Positions 3,395 to 6,312 of a DNA stretch of 6,312 nt are shown here, one piece after another. A program made the position numbers and the translations under genes. The stretch's first letter is position 1; each line of letters starts with the position of its first letter. The notes under the pieces were generated by a model. That model ran no database searches. It was not told the origin of the DNA and saw only the letters and a program-made list of their open reading frames with translations. The stretch comes from Synechococcales cyanobacterium PMM_0003 (GTDB taxonomy: Bacteria; Cyanobacteriota; Cyanobacteriia; Pseudanabaenales; Pseudanabaenaceae). Location: positions 1 to 6,312 of the forward strand of contig CASBRC010000092.1 in the NCBI GenBank assembly GCA_949128015.1, given 5' to 3'.

Positions 3395-6312
3395 ATGAAT
3401 AACTGCTATACCGCAAGTGATTTTGCTAAAGCCTGTGAACTTGCTTTCCAAGACTGCATAAGCAACTCCGGCATCCTGCCAGAAATCTATCATCTAAACT
3501 TTGAGCCCGTAACTACCCGCGCCATATACGATCTGCTGTATCGGGACACCGACGCGACAACGAACAGTAGCAGCGGTAGCGCTCAAGCCAAAAGAAATTA
3601 CGGTAAATGCGAGAGTGCTAGTGGTTGGATTGCTAACGGACGCTTCAGACAGTTAGCAGGCCCGCCGATCGCTTTTGATAAAAAAGGCGAACCCCGCAGA
3701 TATAACCAACCGCAGGGCAAGCCCCTAGAAATATTTTTCCCTCACGTCACCGTCGCTGTCTGGCAGAGTATCGCCGCCAAAGCTGGTTTGCCGATGCCAG
3801 AATTTCCGGTAATCGGCGTTGGTGATGAAGCGATCGGATTTTGGGAATGGGTAACGGCTAGCAATTGCCCGATCGTGGTAGCAGAAGGTGAGAAGAAAGC
3901 CTGCTGCTTAATCAGTCGCGGTTACGCTGCGATTGGTTTACCAGGAATAAACACCGGGTACAAAGTCACCGAACGCGGCGAAATCATAACAAAACCAGAC
4001 GGGACAGAATATCAAAAGGCTACCGCGTGGGAATTGCGATCGGAACTCAAAGCATTCGACACAGCCGACCGCGACATAACGATCGCTTTTGACTACCGCG
4101 CTGGCAACTACTTTCAATCCAAGGAATTCTTAGCGGCCAACAAAACCGCTAAATGCTTAAAATCAGCGATCGGCAAAATCGCACAATTGCCGGGCCCCGA
4201 AAAAGGTATTGATGATTTTGCCGTGGCGGGTGGCGATGTTGATGCGGTTATTGGTGCCGCTAGAATTATTGATGATATCCAGACCGAGAGCCTGTGGAAT
4301 TCTTACCGGGGATTCTCGCCCGATGTCACTAGCAATACCCGCTACTTTGATGCAGAAGCCCCCCAAAGCAGAACAATCACCGCAATCAAGAGCGGGTTAG
4401 GCACTGGTAAAACTGAATACCTCAAAAACAAAGTAGCTACTGATGACGCTGGGACACAAATAAATCTTACCTACCGCAACAGCTTAGGGTTACAGCTTGC
4501 AGAAAAATTGGGCAGCTATCACTTGGATGCCCACGACGGTTACAAATTTTTCGGCGACGCCAACGCGCGTTTAACTCTGTGTATAGATTCATTGCTGAAA
4601 ATCCCCACAGAGCGGATAGAAGGTTGCACGCTCATCATTGACGAATCGGCTAGTGTGGTCAAACATTTGTTAGAGTCTCACACCCTATTCGGCAAGCGAT
4701 TAGAGATTTTGGAGCGATTTGAGCTTGCCTGCAAGTCAGCCGATCGGATTGTACTCACAGACGGGAACCAAGCCGATTGGGTAGTTAGCTACATTGCCAT
4801 GTTGTCCGGCAATAAAGCCTTGCTGAAAATTGAGAACCAATTTCAAGGCGACACGCCCCCGGTGATTTTCTTAGAGTCCCCGGTAAACGAATTCGGCAAG
4901 CGACAAAATCAAGCTTTCTTTGAAGGATACGCAAATCAGATCCTACTCTCAGGTCGGCCCGCAGTTGCCACAGATTCAATACAGCAAGCAGAAGCGCTGG
5001 CACAAAGGTTGATTGAGGAAGTCGGCGACGGACTTTTATTGAGCTCAAAAACCGTGAATGAGCCCTGGGCTAAGGAATTTCTGAAAAAACCAGACGAATA
5101 CATTCGATCACAAAAACCCGCGTGGGTAGTGTTCACTCCGACGGCAGAAAGCGGCGTTGACATCTCGATTCCAGATTATTTCTCAGATATTTTTTGCTGG
5201 TTTGTCGGTGTGTTGGATGTGGATGGCTGTATGCAGATGTCACGGCGCGTAAGGAATCCGATCGGCAATATCTATATTTATTGTGCAGAGCGTGGCGTGG
5301 CTAGCAAACACGGTGACGCGACTTTTGGCAAAATCATTGCTGACAATATCGCTGCACGTGTTGCCACAGAATCAAAATTCCTAACCGATGCAGAATTAAC
5401 CGAGGCGACGCAAGCAGAAATCGCACTGCAAGCAAAATCGCCACACTTCCTCACCTACTGCAAGATTCAAGCCAAGAAGAATCTAGAGTTTCGCGACTTG
5501 CGGGGCTATCTCTTCAAAGCTTTTTCGAGCGCTGGCTACCAGCCACAGATACGAACCGGAATTGCTGGCGACGGCGAACTGCACAAACTAGCAAAGGGAG
5601 AATGCCGCGACTTTGCTTGCCAACAGATATTTAACGCTGAGGATATCACTTTTGCAGAAGCTGAACAAATCGAGCGGGGATATGACGCAAACTGGCTTGA
5701 CCGCTGCAAAGTCCTCAAATTCAAACTTTTGGACAAATTGCCAGGTCTAAAAGAGGCTGAGCTGTGGAATTGGGAATTTGTTCGCCGCGCAATCTATGAC
5801 GATCGCAATCTACGCAGCCAATTAGAGGCTGCATGGCTTTTTAAGAATCAAGATGATGCTGAGTATTTGCAGCGCCGGAATTGGCGGGAACCTTTGCGAA
5901 CTTTCCTACCAGACATCTCCGATCGCTGGTTAAAGTTGCGTGCGATGTCCGGTCTAAACTTGCAGCAGTTCCTCGACCCTGAGAAAAGATGGACGGCAAG
6001 CTCACCGGAAGTACAGAAAATTGTCAAGCTCTGCAAGAAATCAGCGATCGCAAATATTCTCGGATACCCTACCGCTGACTATGAGATGAGATTCATTAAT
6101 AAGCTGCTAGGGATTATCGGCATCAAACTAATCGCTAGCCAAGTCCGCGACGGTGACAACCGAGAATGGCAATACAGATACCAGCCAACCGTAACCATCA
6201 AACTCACCAAAAAGGGCCCCGTCCGAGTGTGTTCGCTTCCCGAAAATTGGGAGGAATTAGTCACCTATGCCTCTGTCAGACTGTCAAAAAAAGTCTCATC
6301 TCTAAAAGAGGC
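3395..6312 (+). CDS. CyRepA-type plasmid replication initiator (Toprim-like plus helicase-like), 5' part; continues at base 1
   Basis: This is residues 1-972 of a protein of about 1066 residues that runs through the circle junction and ends at 402. Known of the family: DUF3854/CyRepA proteins initiate replication of cyanobacterial plasmids, Slr7037 of pSYSA being an example. Seen in order: an N-terminal segment with SGILPEIYHLNF (about 27-38); a Toprim-like domain with VVAEGEKKA (Glu164), AFDYR (Asp233) and a KGIDDF motif (270-275); Walker A SGLGTGKT (333-340); Walker B LIIDES (Asp416, Glu417); a motif III-like LTDGN (454-458); motif V-like TPTAESGVDI (581-590); motif VI-like QMSRRVR (614-620, arginine-finger candidates); then a long, mostly helical C-terminal region. 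Odd: the usual second acidic residue of the Toprim DxD is Arg235. ATG 3395 is the only ATG in the frame after the TGA at 3266, but it has no Shine-Dalgarno sequence; TTG 3350 and 3365 are alternatives. Family very likely; exact start less sure. Confidence 0.9.
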   Translation, partial: MNNCYTASDFAKACELAFQDCISNSGILPEIYHLNFEPVTTRAIYDLLYRDTDATTNSSSGSAQAKRNYGKCESASGWIANGRFRQLAGPPIAFDKKGEPRRYNQPQGKPLEIFFPHVTVAVWQSIAAKAGLPMPEFPVIGVGDEAIGFWEWVTASNCPIVVAEGEKKACCLISRGYAAIGLPGINTGYKVTERGEIITKPDGTEYQKATAWELRSELKAFDTADRDITIAFDYRAGNYFQSKEFLAANKTAKCLKSAIGKIAQLPGPEKGIDDFAVAGGDVDAVIGAARIIDDIQTESLWNSYRGFSPDVTSNTRYFDAEAPQSRTITAIKSGLGTGKTEYLKNKVATDDAGTQINLTYRNSLGLQLAEKLGSYHLDAHDGYKFFGDANARLTLCIDSLLKIPTERIEGCTLIIDESASVVKHLLESHTLFGKRLEILERFELACKSADRIVLTDGNQADWVVSYIAMLSGNKALLKIENQFQGDTPPVIFLESPVNEFGKRQNQAFFEGYANQILLSGRPAVATDSIQQAEALAQRLIEEVGDGLLLSSKTVNEPWAKEFLKKPDEYIRSQKPAWVVFTPTAESGVDISIPDYFSDIFCWFVGVLDVDGCMQMSRRVRNPIGNIYIYCAERGVASKHGDATFGKIIADNIAARVATESKFLTDAELTEATQAEIALQAKSPHFLTYCKIQAKKNLEFRDLRGYLFKAFSSAGYQPQIRTGIAGDGELHKLAKGECRDFACQQIFNAEDITFAEAEQIERGYDANWLDRCKVLKFKLLDKLPGLKEAELWNWEFVRRAIYDDRNLRSQLEAAWLFKNQDDAEYLQRRNWREPLRTFLPDISDRWLKLRAMSGLNLQQFLDPEKRWTASSPEVQKIVKLCKKSAIANILGYPTADYEMRFINKLLGIIGIKLIASQVRDGDNREWQYRYQPTVTIKLTKKGPVRVCSLPENWEELVTYASVRLSKKVSSLKE
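6194..6312. repeat. Terminal redundancy, right copy (circular contig overlap)
   Basis: Exact copy of bases 1-119; see the left copy. It lies inside the C-terminal part of rep, so trimming either copy restores one uninterrupted gene. Confidence 0.93.

Noticed and set aside
3275..3493. Minus-strand 72-codon frame over the rep start
   Set aside because: It is opposite the rep N-terminus and leader hairpins, without a ribosome binding site or recognisable product. An antisense RNA here is possible, but a protein is not supported.
4785..5163. Two overlapping minus-strand frames opposite the Rep helicase domain
   Set aside because: The plus strand codes for conserved helicase motifs here; these frames are shadows with Arg/Ser/Leu-rich, unstructured products.
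1..6312. tRNA, rRNA or insertion sequence
   Set aside because: No tRNA cloverleaf, rRNA core sequence, transposase or terminal inverted repeats with target duplications could be seen by eye.

Overview
The window is one circular molecule written out slightly past its closing point. The first 119 bases recur exactly as the last 119 (6194-6312), and the reading frame of the largest gene passes through the junction without a break. The true element is therefore about 6193 bp, most simply a small cryptic plasmid. CGATCG cores are frequent (sixteen by my count), with three complete HIP1 octamers (GCGATCGC at 1130, 2159 and 6044). Together with the replication protein type this points to a cyanobacterium as host, possibly a filamentous one; the genus cannot be read from the sequence.

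Layout, following the circle: (1) A single large gene, from 3395 across the junction to 402, encodes a protein of about 1066 residues with an N-terminal Toprim-like (DUF3854-type) domain and a helicase-like ATPase domain. This matches the cyanobacterial CyRepA-type plasmid replication initiators. (2) Behind its stop codon lies a repeat-rich non-coding block. At 423-487 there are three arms of a 14-bp motif in alternating orientation. At 511-653 there is an array of thirteen GTAA-centred repeats spaced 10-12 bp, close to one DNA turn. This is the best candidate for the replication origin or a centromere-like site. (3) From 902 to 2551 four genes overlap end to start (TAATG, ATGA and a 13-base overlap) and are clearly one operon: a single-pass membrane protein, a charged helical protein, a small multi-pass membrane protein, and a membrane protein with a soluble C-terminal domain. 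I recognise none of them. (4) From 2548 to 2938 there is a doubtful ORF overlying a cluster of perfect palindromes, then a small better-supported gene (64 residues), then a strong stem-loop terminator. (5) From 2987 to 3394 a long, T-rich leader precedes rep. It holds several hairpins, a diverged copy of the 14-bp motif, and mutually exclusive pairings close to the rep start.

Working model: Rep acts at the iteron block behind its own gene or at the structured leader in front of it, and copy number is set by leader RNA structure. The four-gene operon next to the phased array has no recognisable relaxase, ParA/ParM/TubZ NTPase, toxin or antitoxin. Either these are cargo genes of unknown function or they form a membrane-associated maintenance or transfer module. 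That last point is inference from context and protein architecture, not from homology.
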